This document shows, one piece after another, positions 24,301-37,600 of a stretch of 64,000 bases of DNA (position 1 is its first letter; each line of letters opens with the position of its first letter). The notes under the pieces are model-generated. The model made no database searches and was not told the origin of the DNA. It was given only the letters and a program-made list of their open reading frames with translations. The DNA is from Litoditis marina (lineage: Eukaryota > Nematoda > Chromadorea > Rhabditida > Rhabditidae), in assembly GCA_964036275.1 (NCBI GenBank), contig OZ038438.1:16723720-16787719 (forward strand), given 5' to 3'. Made by a program: the position numbers and the translations under genes.

Positions 24301-27300
24301 AATGTAGACAACTAAATATGGCACTAATTGTGTATACAACAATACAATCAAAGTTCAAACTGTTTTGAAAAGAGAGAAAGCATGGCTGCTAATTACAAAT
24401 GCCAAAACTGTCTGGGAAACGGCTTGACGAGTAAACTCTAATATAACATCTAACATGAGCATAATGATTTCTATTAGAACTATACAGGGTTCAGTGGGAA
24501 GTTCCTGGTTGAAACTGGAATCAAGAATACAACAACTGGTAGCATGCGTACTTGGCCGCGGTTAGCCAATCGCTATGTAGTCGATTGGTGAGGAGAGGGT
24601 CGGGCAATTCTCGCAGATAGCATTTGAGCACACTGCACACTGAGTGTGGATCCAAATGATAGGCACGCTCATCAATCTGCAAATATTCAGATACATTAAA
24701 TACGCACGTCCCCTGAACAATGTACTTGGAATCCATGGAGAATAATTAATATTCCGTGTCAATTTCAAGTATCCACGGCATAATATCATCAACTGATTAT
24801 ATTGAAATTGAATAGATTACACTCTAATGATGCATTCACAATAACTCAAAATAGAACTACGAGAAGATGGAGAAAACAAAAACGTACATCTATCTGCCCA
24901 GCATCGAACGCAGCTTTCATTCGCCGAATCTTGGTGTTATTCCCACTGACTCGAAACACACCTAAACATTGGAACAATGAATTCATGTAGATAGTATAGT
25001 CGTAACTGGTTACAATAGTCGTAACTGGTTATAGTCTAGAAATTATTTGACTCATGCCAATTTAGAACTTTTCCACACCAGGTCGAACTAGGCTAGGCTT
25101 GCAGCTTAGCTAGCCTACCTATTACAGACATCAGGCTAATTTGAAAAACAAATAATTCAAACTGCACTTTGCAGAGAAAGAGAAAGGTAAAAATTGAAAG
25201 AATGCTAATGTTTATGATTTGACACGTACCCTTCTCGTTGAACCCGTTTTCCCTCAACAAGTCGCAACACTTCTCCAGAACCACTGCAATCCGAGACTGC
25301 GAGTGCCGTAGATGTTCACTTAGATCCACACCGAAAACAGGTCGGGGCCTGGCATTATCTGAAAAATGTGATCAATAACATTGCACATTGATGTTTAACT
25401 TCCGAAAATGGGTCAAAAGTGCAAAAGGCTAGCTAGAATGTTTCAAAAAGGGGTGCCCGAACGGTGGCTTTCTTAATAACTTATCTGACTAAAGTATGAA
25501 GAATCAATTAACTCACCAATGTCGCGTCTGATTTCCGGCAAAGCCATTTCAATTGTTCGCATCGCAACTCTGTGGAACTCCAGCTGCTCTTCCAACAATG
25601 ACGTGAACACCTGAACAAAGTTGAAATACATTATATTCAGGTCTACCAATGGGTAGGAATGGTTAATATTATGAACCGGCTAAAAAATTGCGCTGTTTCA
25701 TACAATTCGGCAGCGACGTAACTAAGTTGAGAGATGGCTATACAAAACATCAATGAAACATTGAAAATCAAGGATTTCATTGCTTTGGCACAAGTGTATC
25801 TGTAAAAAATCGAATAGCTCATAGAACAGGATGGTTCTTCCCAAGGATAAGAAACCTGGATGCAACATTCGTACTACTAGTTTTATAGCGCAAAACTCCG
25901 ATTTTCGTCCGCAAAACCAAAGGGTTCATTATCTGAGCCCTGTCAGAATATTCAAAAAAAACTGGAGGATGAAAAAACTAACCTTAGCTATTTCCTGTTC
26001 TTTCGCAACAAAGGTATATATTTCCGTGACAGTGTTATCCTGGAGAATAAATAACCGTACTTACTGCCTTCATAGCTGAACGCACACGCAACTTTTTATA
26101 CTCCGTGATCCATGAAACCGAACTCGATATTCCATACCAATTGTTACTCAACTAAGATTAACGGAACACATCACAGCTTGCCAGTAAAAAAAGTGACGTT
26201 TCCGATTCAACAACGTTGTGTTTATCAACGTGCATGATTTATCGTCATATGAACCACCAACTTGCTGTATGACGCCATTGTCGTGGATTTAAAATTTGAT
26301 TTTAGATTGTGTGAAGAGTATTGAGTATTGACTCCAGCTTGAGGAAGCAAAACCCGAGTGATAAAACATGAAAACCAACCTTTTGATTCTCCAATTTCTG
26401 CTGTGTCGCATCGAAGCTATCCTGAAGGGAAGAATTGATGCCATCCGACCTATCCAATGCGTGTTTCGCGATTTCCACGTCTGGGATGAGAACATGAGGT
26501 TCCAATCATGATAAACGATGATTCAAATATATACGATAGATTTGTAATGAAAAAAGATAAAACACGTATAAAAGATGTACGGACCATGGTTAAGCTCAGA
26601 CATGAGTCGAATCATATAGAAAAACAACTCATAAACGAATTGAAGAAAATATCCAATATTTCAATCAATTGACATAAAAGTTACCTGTGATGGCGTTGGT
26701 TAATTTTTCTCTACATTTCAGCAAATTCTTATCCGCTTCCTGATATTGAGTCAAATCATCTAATACACGTTTTTCTACCATCATATCGAGCTTCACCTGA
26801 AAACTGCATAAAGTTTTCTAGCAACAACTGACTCAGAGAGTGTGAATCAAAATGTTCACAGTTATTTCGTTCAGAAAATCCAGGAAATACTTGCTATTGT
26901 GATTTCATTGTAAAGCTTGATCTCCATAAGTACCAGCACAGACATGTGTACCCAGTTTCATCATGAACTAGTCAATTTCTTACTGAACGCAGCAACAACT
27001 TCAATGAAAAGGTGAAATGATAATATGTAGATCATATATGGTACGTAACTAATGTTATTCTAACGTTGCATGTTTAGTATGAATTCATTCCGCAATGACT
27101 TGAATACGCTCAACGTTTGAAAAAACCACGTTAGAAACAAAACGAGCAAGCTGGGCATACCTTCTCTTCTAATATGCCCTGCAAAGTCTGCGACATTTTA
27201 AGAGCAACTTTGTGCAAGCAAGTCGAATTGACAGCATCCAGCTCGCCAGCGGCCTCCTTCAAATCGGTACATAGTGAATATTCGTCCAACTTCCTCTGTA

Positions 27301-28139
27301 ATGAATAAGTAAGTGTGAGATTTAAAGACATCTACACCCTACACTTCAGCATACTATATTCTCGTCATGTTACTGAAATTATCCCGACTTTATATTACGC
27401 AGTGAAGTTTTCCGAATACGCCAAAACGTTATTAGGACAAATCGACAAATGCATAGCCAGACAAACGCTTAAGCTATCAACCTTCCAAAAGATAACAGTA
27501 AACACCCCCTTACCATCCCCTAACAAGAAACAACATCCCATAGGAAAATCATAGGTCTCACCCTTCGTTTGTCGACATTTTCCTCTCTCAAGCCCGTCTT
27601 GATCGTACTGGCAACATTCTTCTTGTATGAGCCAATCAGCCCAATGACACGAGAGTTTCGCTGCTCAAGGCTACTAACTTTACGAAGAACGTCATCTTCA
27701 TCTTTCTTCGAGGAACTGAAACAAAAAAATAATAATGGGCAAATTTCGCAATTTACCAGGATTTTCGTTAATCACATCGTTTAACCAATAGCTGAGTTAC
27801 TGGTTAGCAGGATCGCCGAAGGAAACTCTTCGGCGGTTTACTTATGTAACCAAAAAGCAATCAGGTTGCTTTTGTAGAAAACTTATGGTTGTTTTGAAAT
27901 GCAACCGGGTGGATTCTTAAAAATGCAACGAAAACTGTCTGTATTTTGTTTTTGGTCATGTAAAGAGGTTGCAATTGATCAAATCACACAATTATGAAGA
28001 GAAGGAAAGCACTGAAGGTTACATAGCACACGCAAACACTGAAAAATTCTGAACTGGAGTGGATAAATTGAACTTACTTGCGCAAATTATGTTTTATGCG
28101 ACGAAACTTCTGACCAACATCCTTCTTAGCTTTCTCCAT
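21356..28139 (-). CDS. BAR-RhoGAP protein, RICH/Nadrin family (668 aa, 19 exons)
   Basis: Exons in transcript order: 28139-28078, 27715-27562, 27295-27161, 26796-26685, 26480-26380, 26039-25983, 25610-25517, 25358-25230, 24961-24888, 24676-24552, 24288-24160, 23754-23670, 23425-23301, 23248-23165, 23107-23016, 22750-22655, 22364-22234, 21902-21778, 21452-21356. All phases agree. Residues 1-240 form a charged helical BAR domain (YTFVAKEQEIAK; LLEEQLEFHRVAM). RhoGAP follows at about 265-440: GVFRVSG with arginine finger R285, VLKCYLRELPDPLL with K324 and R328, SNLAIVFGPNLL with N404. The tail is proline-rich (PRPRPKEKAPPPP 502-514; PPLPAKPKP 653-661). The order matches ARHGAP17/ARHGAP44/SH3BP1, which bend membranes and inactivate Rac/Cdc42. 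Reading through the donor at 22234 adds VS and stops, giving a possible short isoform. An acceptor GTTCACAG just upstream of the ATG could be a trans-splice site. Confidence 0.95.
21984..22015 (+). repeat. Dispersed repeat 'GGACGATTATGTGGACCAATC', copy 1
   Basis: A 30-bp block in RhoGAP intron 21903-22233 that recurs at 30678-30709 and, inverted, at 30767-30795. Confidence 0.55.
23881..24101. mobile_element. Small inverted-repeat element in a RhoGAP intron
   Basis: The left end, CCATACTGGTCATACCCTAA then ATGCCTCAG, is matched by an inverted right end with small changes. The interior repeats GGGGGGTTTTGCCC-type G-rich blocks, including a run of 13 G. No coding capacity and no clear target-site duplication. 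It lies in the intron between exons 24288-24160 and 23754-23670. Confidence 0.65.
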
Positions 28140-29036
28140 GATACTCTGCCTTCATCCAAAATCTGTGAACACATTTTTTGTTTGAACTATTGATCGATAT
28201 TGGAATGAAGGATTAATTCAGATAATAATAATTACATTATATCACAAAGAGGAGATATGTTACCGGGAAAAAACGTTCCAGAAATAACGAGCCAAAACGG
28301 AGTTCAGTAAACTGGGTGATGAGTTATGTATGGAACAAAATTTTCAAGAAACGATGAGCGACAGTTCTAGTGTTTGCACAGATGGCATGATAAATATTAT
28401 GAGTCAACTATGAAAATGAAAGAACTGGTCAACCACGATTAACAAATCGATCAATAAAGTATGGGGCAGAGACAAAGCTAGTGTTTAGCTAAAAACATCA
28501 ATCACAGAGATAACAGTAGTAGTACTTTCACCTCCATTATTAATACACGACACAGAATTATAAAGTTAATGTAGTACTATTTGGGTATTATACAACATAA
28601 AAACTATATGTGAAAAACGCATATGGAGGAAATAAACATTCTAGATTGGAAAAGTTAGCAATGAGAGTGAGCATATGAGCATTTAACTCATGCAAATCAT
28701 GCAAATCATATAAACTGTGGATGCGATGCGTTGCCGAGACCTGTTTTGTGCGCGCATCCCAAGAGGTAAGTATGCAGACAAGCAGAGTGGAGGCTAGAGA
28801 GGCAGCGTAAGCAGGGATTATATATTCGTACGGCATCTCATAGAGAGACTTCACACTTCTCCAACGTTTCATACATATCAACTCAATAGAGAGAGTGTTG
28901 TGGGTGTGTGCATTTGTAGTTTTGCAAGGAATACACTAATGGAAAAATTGAAGAAGTTCATTAAACACATGGAAGGTAAACACGTTCCGCTACAAATTCA
29001 TGGATACAGCTAACTCGAACTCGAACCAGCGAGCGA
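28140..29036. other. Upstream region of the RhoGAP gene
   Basis: Probable 5'UTR and promoter region of the minus-strand RhoGAP gene. A consensus acceptor ending GTTCACAG lies about 24 bases before the ATG. The minus-strand frame 28588-28881 has no recognisable domain. Confidence 0.4.
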
Positions 29037-29640
<604 letters not shown>

Positions 29641-29876
29641 GAAAGATAGAAAAAACATAAGAGAGCGGGGTGAACAAATGGTGGAGAGTAGCATAAAAAC
29701 ATAGGAAAGAGAATGAGGGTGGAAAGATACAGACAGACAACAAGAAAAAGAAAAATATTTAAACCTAGTATTTCACACTGCTACGTTTTTCTAAAGCAAA
29801 GTTATGTAGATTGTGACAATGCAAGTGACCCGAATCATCGTCGTATTTTGGATACACACCATAATGTACGTATATC

Positions 29877-29920
29877 GACCGAAAAGCAGCGCGACCAAAC
29901 TACAAACACAACGGAATTGA
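29877..29920 (+). repeat. Dispersed repeat 'CAAACTACAAACAC', copy B
   Basis: Reads GACCGAAAAGCAGCGCGACC then AAACTACAAACACAACGG; copies A (3337), C (50512) and D (17570, minus) share the core. Flanking similarity with copy A continues leftwards. Confidence 0.6.
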
Positions 29921-30677
29921 GGTAAATTGACTTGTTTTGGGAGTGCGACATTCCTACTTTCTACTGATCCATTGAACACTACAACTCGAAAGTCACGGAA
30001 AAATGAGGGTTTATTATTAACAAAAATTCACGCAACATAAATAAGTGCAGTAAACTCAAAAAAATGGCTAGTGTTCATTCTTATACGCTAAATTACATTT
30101 GAAACGGGTTTGAAGCACACAAAGTTCTATGAGTATATTAAAAAACCATGACGGCTGGAGCTTCAACATCAATACAAAATTTTATGAAAAAAATTCAGTT
30201 TTGCAGGCAAAATTTCATAAAACCAACGACCTGTGAAATCTAGAAGTGTGGGAAATTCGAGACAAATAATAAACGAAATAAAATTTGTTGAAACTCGCTA
30301 GTATTGTGTATTTTACCAAATGAGTTGCATACTCCCCTCCGATTTGATTAACTCCCCGATAAAATAACGTTTAGTTATAGGTAAACCAATTACAACAAAG
30401 TACTACTTTCGAAAAACAAAAGCCAGAAAACATGGCGAAAATGCAAGTTTTTGCACTAATGCCTACGAAATGCTTGTTTAGAGCGGTGTTATATGTGCCG
30501 CAGACGGCAGACTGATACTTTTTCCACAGCTCGCGCTTGTCAATCTTCAGGCAAGCTGGGATTATACATAGGATTCTATAAGTATTCTGAACAATATAAC
30601 TACTTTTCAGTAATCGGCGGGTGTGCTCGGCCACTCAAGAACCGCTCATTCTCACATCATAACTATTGCCACGCGGA

Positions 30678-30795
30678 GTTAAAGCAGGACGATTGTGTGG
30701 ACCAATCCCGTGTGAACGGTCCTTTAAACTGCACATGAAAAATGCATTGCAAAAGACTGAAGCGTTGGGATTGGACCACATAATCGTCGTTATTT
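30678..30795. mobile_element. Short palindromic element with GGACGATTRTGTGGACCAATC ends
   Basis: The left end AGCAGGACGATTGTGTGGAC is matched by an inverted right end GGACCACATAATCGTCGTT. A third copy of the block sits in a RhoGAP intron at 21984-22015. This marks a small dispersed family. Confidence 0.55.
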
Positions 30796-31660
30796 CACTA
30801 GGAAATAATATTTACACATAAGAGGGAGAACTATTATTGACAAGCATATCTATTTTAGGTGTAGTTCATGAGTACTTAACAGTTAGATAATAAGGGTTTA
30901 TATCAATAGTGTTTCGTAGAAAACAAATAATAAGCAGCTAAGCTAATAAGTGGAATTGTCCCATATTCCGTTCGTTCGAATATGCTCGGTGCACGGCGCT
31001 CGAATATTGAAATAAAAGTTTTTTTATTGTTCTAAGCCACTGAAACGAACTATTCAATGGAAATCTGATGTAGATGAACACTTCTTGTGCGGACCCTCGG
31101 ACCCTTTCAACACTCTCCCACATTACTTCATTCTTCATTCGCAACTCGCCCAGAGAGTGAACTCTATCAGTTCGAGTCACATTGTTTATGAACATTTTTT
31201 TTCCGAATATCTCTTCATTAAGAAACATGAGTTTTTGTACAAAACAAAAAATCCAACCACAATTATTTGAGATTTGAGTAAATGTCTGACTAGACGAAAA
31301 ACAACATCCGAGCAAAACCTAATAATAATTATCGTGAAAAGTGAGTGGCCAGAATCAATGGTCAACATACGAAATATATTGAATCATTGCAGTTCAGCTA
31401 TATTATGATTGACTTTACAGTTTACGTTTACTACATTCTAAATTCATATGTGTGTTTGTCTAGACTATCTGTTTATAATTAAATTAACATTAAACAAGTA
31501 TACAAATAATGCCGTTTGTTGGTAAAGTTTAAGCGTCTTCACTCTTGTTGAACATGTCACAAACTAATGTATTACAAACACAAATTTTGCTAACTCGCTA
31601 AAATATGCAACGAACGTTATTATTATTCACAGTGCTTTCCGTATCTTTCGAAACATTGGG

Positions 31661-34600
31661 CTAAACCTTTCTCCGACTCGTTGGTTTGATCTGATGTGAT
31701 CGCTGCCAAGTTTCTTCTTCAGACAGAAATTTTTTGAAAGAGTCGAAAAAGTTAATCACTTTCTCATCCCGTGCCACGTCATAGTTCCTGAAATGTTTGG
31801 AATCAGAGCCAACTGCAGTAAACCTTTCAATCATTCGTACATGGAACATGGTCACAGTGTTTCACTAGGTCGGCCGTTTTTCAGTAATTTATACAATTTT
31901 TCTTAAATTATCATGTGTTTGAATAAGAAAACGTGCCATACGCAAGTTGTAAAAATCATGCTGTGCTGACAGATCGGACTATAACCAAAATTGGTTACAT
32001 CTGAATCACGATTTTTGACTTCAGGTGGAGAGCACCAGGTTTACACCACTCGTTTTTTCCAGAACTCGAAAAACTCGGTATTTTCAACTCGATTAACAAC
32101 CCTAATTGTCACCTGATTTGCCTCAAGAGCACATAATTAGGTGAAATACGTTTTCTTTTATTTGAATTGTTTTTTTTTCGATAAAAATATATCTCACCAT
32201 CGCTTCAGCTTTCGAATACTTTCTAAGATGGCGTACTGTTGCCATCTTTTCAAGAAGTTGATCATGTTGGCACGACCTTCGCAACGTTCTGCAGGAATTT
32301 TTCCAGGATTTCCAGCATGGACAAATGTTAAGTCCTGCAGTACAACACCTCTGAAAAAACCCAATTTACCTTCCTTTTAACCCAAATAATGACATGAAGT
32401 CCTCTCTTGACACTAACAGAGAAGTCCTCTCTTGACACTCACATGTAGGGTACAGTAGGAGGGCTGGCCTGCGATAATAGATGGCGGTAGTTTTTGTACG
32501 AACTCGACGTATCCATAACTTCTGAGTGCTCCTGAATGATCGTGTCTTTTTTTGTGGATTAAACCTACTATAATCGTGGAAATGAAGAACGGGATCATAC
32601 GTTTACTTTTGTTGTTTGTTTTATTGTTTCTATCTCTGTATTAACAGCTTCCGACCAAATAATTTTGCTGACATTCCATATACCAAATAGGTATTTCAAA
32701 GCATCATTTCTTCTTACTACGACGAATATTGGTAACACAGCATTTTTGACAGTTTTTTTGTGCCACTACTTATGTTATTTCTGATTATGAATGAGTACAG
32801 CAGGCGATGCAACCAAAAAAAACCGCAAAGGGCAAAGCAAACGTATTTACTGGTTTTGATTGTCACGTGAGACAGATAATTGATTTAAAAAGTTTGTGTT
32901 CTTATCTGCCAACACTGGTGTAATAATTCTAAAATCACCATTGAATTCGCACAGTCTTCAAGTCAATTACGAAATCGGAACCATTCAGTTGATGTAGTCT
33001 CTATAATTCGCATACCTTCAACTGAGACTGAATGGTGGCACTCCATTCTAGTCGCGAGAGAGGACTAGAGACCAAGGCAGACAGCACTGCCAGATACGAG
33101 TTGAAGTTACACAAACGTCTGAGGTGCTGCAAATGACTGTATACTAAGTAAATTGAATAGTCACGTAATGTAGACATTCTTATGAGGCTTCGTGCCCTTT
33201 TTCATCGCATGTGTGTGCGTTCCTCTGTGTTTAACATGTTTCACGTGACTGTGCAATTGACTAACAGTGTAGCCAAGAAAACACGTGCTAGAACTATTCA
33301 CTCGAAGTTTAACTGAAATTTTACCACCCTGGACGGGTGGGAAAGCCGGTCCTCTGGGAACTATAAAGCAGCTAATTAAAAAAAACTCAGTGAACAACAA
33401 TTATGTTTGAAAAAATTCATTTGTTTTGAGAAAAATCAGAAATTGTTTTATGTTCTAGAAACCCGTTATTTTGTGTTGTTTGCCCAGCTGTACGAGCTGG
33501 AGATTCGCCGAGTTCACCACAGGAACGTTGTGACAATTATATAACACGAACATAATATGCTGATTTTGAAGATTTAACGAAATGGGCAAGGCGTTTGCCT
33601 CTCAGTAGGTGGACATAATTTTGTTTAATAGTACTACAACCTATAAAACCGACCTTCATTATCTTTATGAACTTGCTCAAATACCGTTCGCGCTCTTTCG
33701 GTGTTGATTGTGTTATGACCATTGAACGAACCCAGAAAGATACCTGAAAACTAGTGAGGTGCAACTCGTAGAAAGCTGGTAGTTCCGAGAAAAGTAACTC
33801 GTTCAAGAATACTACTGAAGGTCTTCTTTACATAGTTATCATTATATATTATCATTATTGTTATTCTCATTGTTAGTATCTTAATTATAATGATTATTAC
33901 AGTTACAACTAATATTCTCATTAGTATTGTTATTTTTATTGTTATCGTGTTATTATTATTTGATGAAACTAACGTTGTTGAAATTTTCGGTGAACGCGAC
34001 CAGGTTCGGGCTCTTGTTCACGTTCTGTTCCTGCGCCCACCACAGAAGCTCAGCTGGCTGAAAATTTTGAATTAGCTCCTACGTTTCGTGCAACAATATT
34101 CATATTGTATATTTTTTATGTTGGTGTACACTTGATGAACAGCGAAGTATTATTGTTGTTCCAAGCCACGGTCGTGGCAGTCAGGACCTAGAGTATTTAT
34201 CTGGAAATTCCAGGCGGTTTTTCAAAATATTTAGTGGTTTTCAGAGACTTCCTTCTCCAATGTTTTTTTTGGATGTACTAAAAGTCACATTTGGGTAGGC
34301 CCGGTTTATGTGAGGAATCAGTAGGACTTAACGCTTCTTATTCTCTAAGATTCTGTTTGATTACAGTTATGCTTTTGTAGCAATATTTTAGCGAGCTGTG
34401 TGGAGTAAATTTTCCAGACAAGAGAATGTTTTTCCGTTACTCTTACTTCGATAAGTTGGAAAAGTTGTGAGTCGATGTAGGTCATCTGAGCAGCTATATC
34501 GGAGGAGCGGAAATCAAACAGGGATGGACTTCTGGAAACTCTTTTCATTTGTTATCAGTACTACTAGATCCATAACAGATGTTATATAAAGAAAACATCA

Positions 34601-37600
34601 GAAAAATAAAAATGGAAATTACTTTGTTTTCATTTCGAACGAAACCAAAGCGTGCTACTCACTTTCTGGGGGAGTTGTACTTGGTAGTAGCTGGGCTCAC
34701 GCACTTCTCTGCGCGGTCTTCAATGCGGTCCAGCAACCTTTTCCTGAAAATACATCATGTTCTGTCCAAACAAAAGACAAAATTGCAAAAAAAAAACAAG
34801 AAACAAAGAGTGAACAGGTTACATTACGTATAATGAAAAGTCTCGAAGAAACTAAGGAGCAATTTTGAATAGAAAAACAAACCTCAGAATTCTGGCGAAA
34901 GTGAAGTTCCCATCTCTGATCAATCGATAAACAAAAGATGTGGAGGAGTCGATGAGATCCTGCTGCAACTCGACGCCATTCAGCTCATCCACCACTCGAA
35001 CGAGTACGGAGAAGGTGTGACGGGCAGCCGACTGCGAAGCTCTATCAGGAGACATGACCATATATAAGTAACTGAAACATACGGATTGTTCTACAAACGA
35101 AAATTTTTGGCTTAGAACAGTCATAATATGAGCATGGAGTTTTACTTTGACGTTCCACTGGTTACTGTTACAGCAGTTTCCAATTCATACTGTAGGAGTT
35201 CATGTAGAATTCACAAGAACAATACTCACTTGGTTGAAGACAAATGGGTTGTTTTTGCTTATTACCTCAAGTCAAAAGAAATGCCTTCATTGAGTTGACC
35301 ATCTAGAAAGACAGCTTGATGTTCGCGCAAACTCAAAAGGTACAACAACAAAGGTCTGAAAATGGCCGGAATAATATCCTACCGTTTAACCAGTTTGTTG
35401 ATGAGATCAGTTGATGAGATAAATGTTCGATAGGTGACTAGAAATGCCTCCTGATAGAGGAGGGTAGAGCCACTCTGAGTGGCAAATACGACGAGAGCAT
35501 CACGGGGGCCACCACGTACCTTCAAAAAGTAGTGTAAACTAGGGTCATAGAAATAAAAGAACCGAACATAATGAAGGTTGTACTACAAGCGAGGTTGAAT
35601 ATCCTCTTTTCGTTGCGTAGTACTCAGAAACGGTATAAAAAGTGTAGAAGATTGGAATGGAGATGTAGTTCCACCTCGGAGGCTCTAGCGTAGTCGTCTT
35701 TCGCACGCATTACGAGGTATTCGGCGGCATCCAATGTACAAATTGTCTCCGGAGCGTATCCAATTGCTTTTCGGTCCTGCCAATCAATCGATTTCTGGAT
35801 AGATTCCTGTAAATAGTACGCATAAATAGATGTCATTCGAGTCACAAGAACGAGAAAAAGTTCTAACGAAGAGAAACCTACATCTTGCTCCTCCTCTGCC
35901 TCCCATTTACTGGGAAGTTTTATAGCACCGAACTCGCTAGTTTGAAGTAACTCCGCTAGGCTAGCGAAATCCGGGGTGATTGTGGAAGAGGCTGAAAATC
36001 ACAAATATTCTTTAAGAAGCAGAATGAATTTTTGAAATTTAAAAAAAATTTGTGCCCCAGAATTTAAGAAAAAGTTCCACACAAACTCTTATGTCTATCA
36101 GAATGAATAGTTACCTGAGAACAAATAGCAGTAGTCAGCAATGGGGACATAATATGGGTTTTGTACCTCCGTTTTCTCCATAATTATCAATTGTGACACA
36201 TTAGAGTGATAAATAATGATAAGCGAACATTACGTGGCATGATTGCGCTTGAGTTATGAGCTTGATAGAGATAAATCTTGCAAAAACCGGCTATCTCTCA
36301 AGGTCGTCACATGTATTTTGTGTCTAATGATCACTACAGGGTGTCCCATTGTGGAACATACGAATCTCATTCAACCAGTTTGAATACCATTTCTCAACTT
36401 CTCTAAAGAAGTACAGGTAGAGTGATGGAAGTTGGAAAAGGCACGAAAATGAAGAAGTGAATTAGGTACGAACTCATTTTTCGTATTTTTTCTACATATT
36501 ATTTCAATTATTTTAAAGTTCAGTACACGTGTGTACGAATTCATTCAGTATTAATTGATGGATTTTTTTCGAAACCAGAAAACCTTCATCGATTTTCTTG
36601 ACTTGTTCATCTTATAACTTATCAAATAAAAAAACAAAACAGTTCTTACCGGACGAAAACTCAAAATGAAGCTTTTTCCGGAATTGCTCTTCATGAAACC
36701 TGAAAGACATCTTGTATACGACTGAAGAAAGTAAACTCAGTTAGCTGTGTCGTATCTAATCCTTCTTGGATATCTTATTAACGGATTATCCCATCCGTAA
36801 TTTCTGAAAAAAGGTTCATGCGAAGTCCTTCGTGACATGTGAACAAAGAATATCAGAGAATGTTCGAATGTTTTTGTGAATACCTCAGATTGTTGTTCAA
36901 TTTGATGTAAGAGGATAGAGTGGATCCTCTCAGGTAGTCGTCCTCTGTGTTGTCTTTGTTCCCGAATGTCTAGAGAGTCAAAGTTAGAATACATTCAAGA
37001 AATCGATTATTGGTTCAATGCACTAAATATATTTGATTCGAGCAGATGAACATGAAGCTAGTTTCAACTCAGAGAAGATTTTCGGTTCGGTCCCGTCGAG
37101 AGAACTGTACTAATTTTTTTTGAGAAACTCTGATCAAGTGTTTTTCGTATCTGGGATTAACGCGTCAATTTTCTCCAACTGAGGTTTTCTGGCGTTGAGC
37201 ATTCGACAACCAATGCTAATTGTCGAAACAACTACGAGCTGCAAATCTATAGTCGTCATTTTCCCCATAAAGACAACAGAGGGTTCAATTGATTGAGCGA
37301 GGCGGAGCGAGCGGTCGTTGATTGTTTGCCAGCAGTTGAGAAAGTGTGTAGATCAATGATACGCAGACTGGCTGGCTCCTTGCCAAACCCCGCCCCTTAC
37401 GAAATCGATGGTACGGTGTCCATAACGGTTGGACAAATCCTATATTTAAGGTCGCGAATCTGTCCAGGTGATAACGTTAAACTATTCAACAAATTAACCT
37501 GAATTCTTGAATTGTGATCTCATAGACCTTAAAACATACGTTGGGATCAGGAACCATACCGATCTTTTCATTTTTGAGTTGGTGTTGATCAATTCAAGTT

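Larger units (their letters stand above)
29641..31660. other. Intergenic stretch between RhoGAP and C3G genes
   Basis: No exon seen. It holds dispersed-repeat copy B (29877-29920) and the small inverted pair at 30678-30795. The 31.5-kb end should contain the C3G 3'UTR; AATAAT-type words but no AATAAA are visible on the minus strand. Confidence 0.4.

Noticed and set aside
36747..36830. Minus-strand interval NYGWDNPLIRYPRRIRYDTAN after a good acceptor
   Set aside because: It could be an alternative C3G 3' exon ending in TGA, but it has no donor and would end the protein before any domain; the phase-consistent path skips it.
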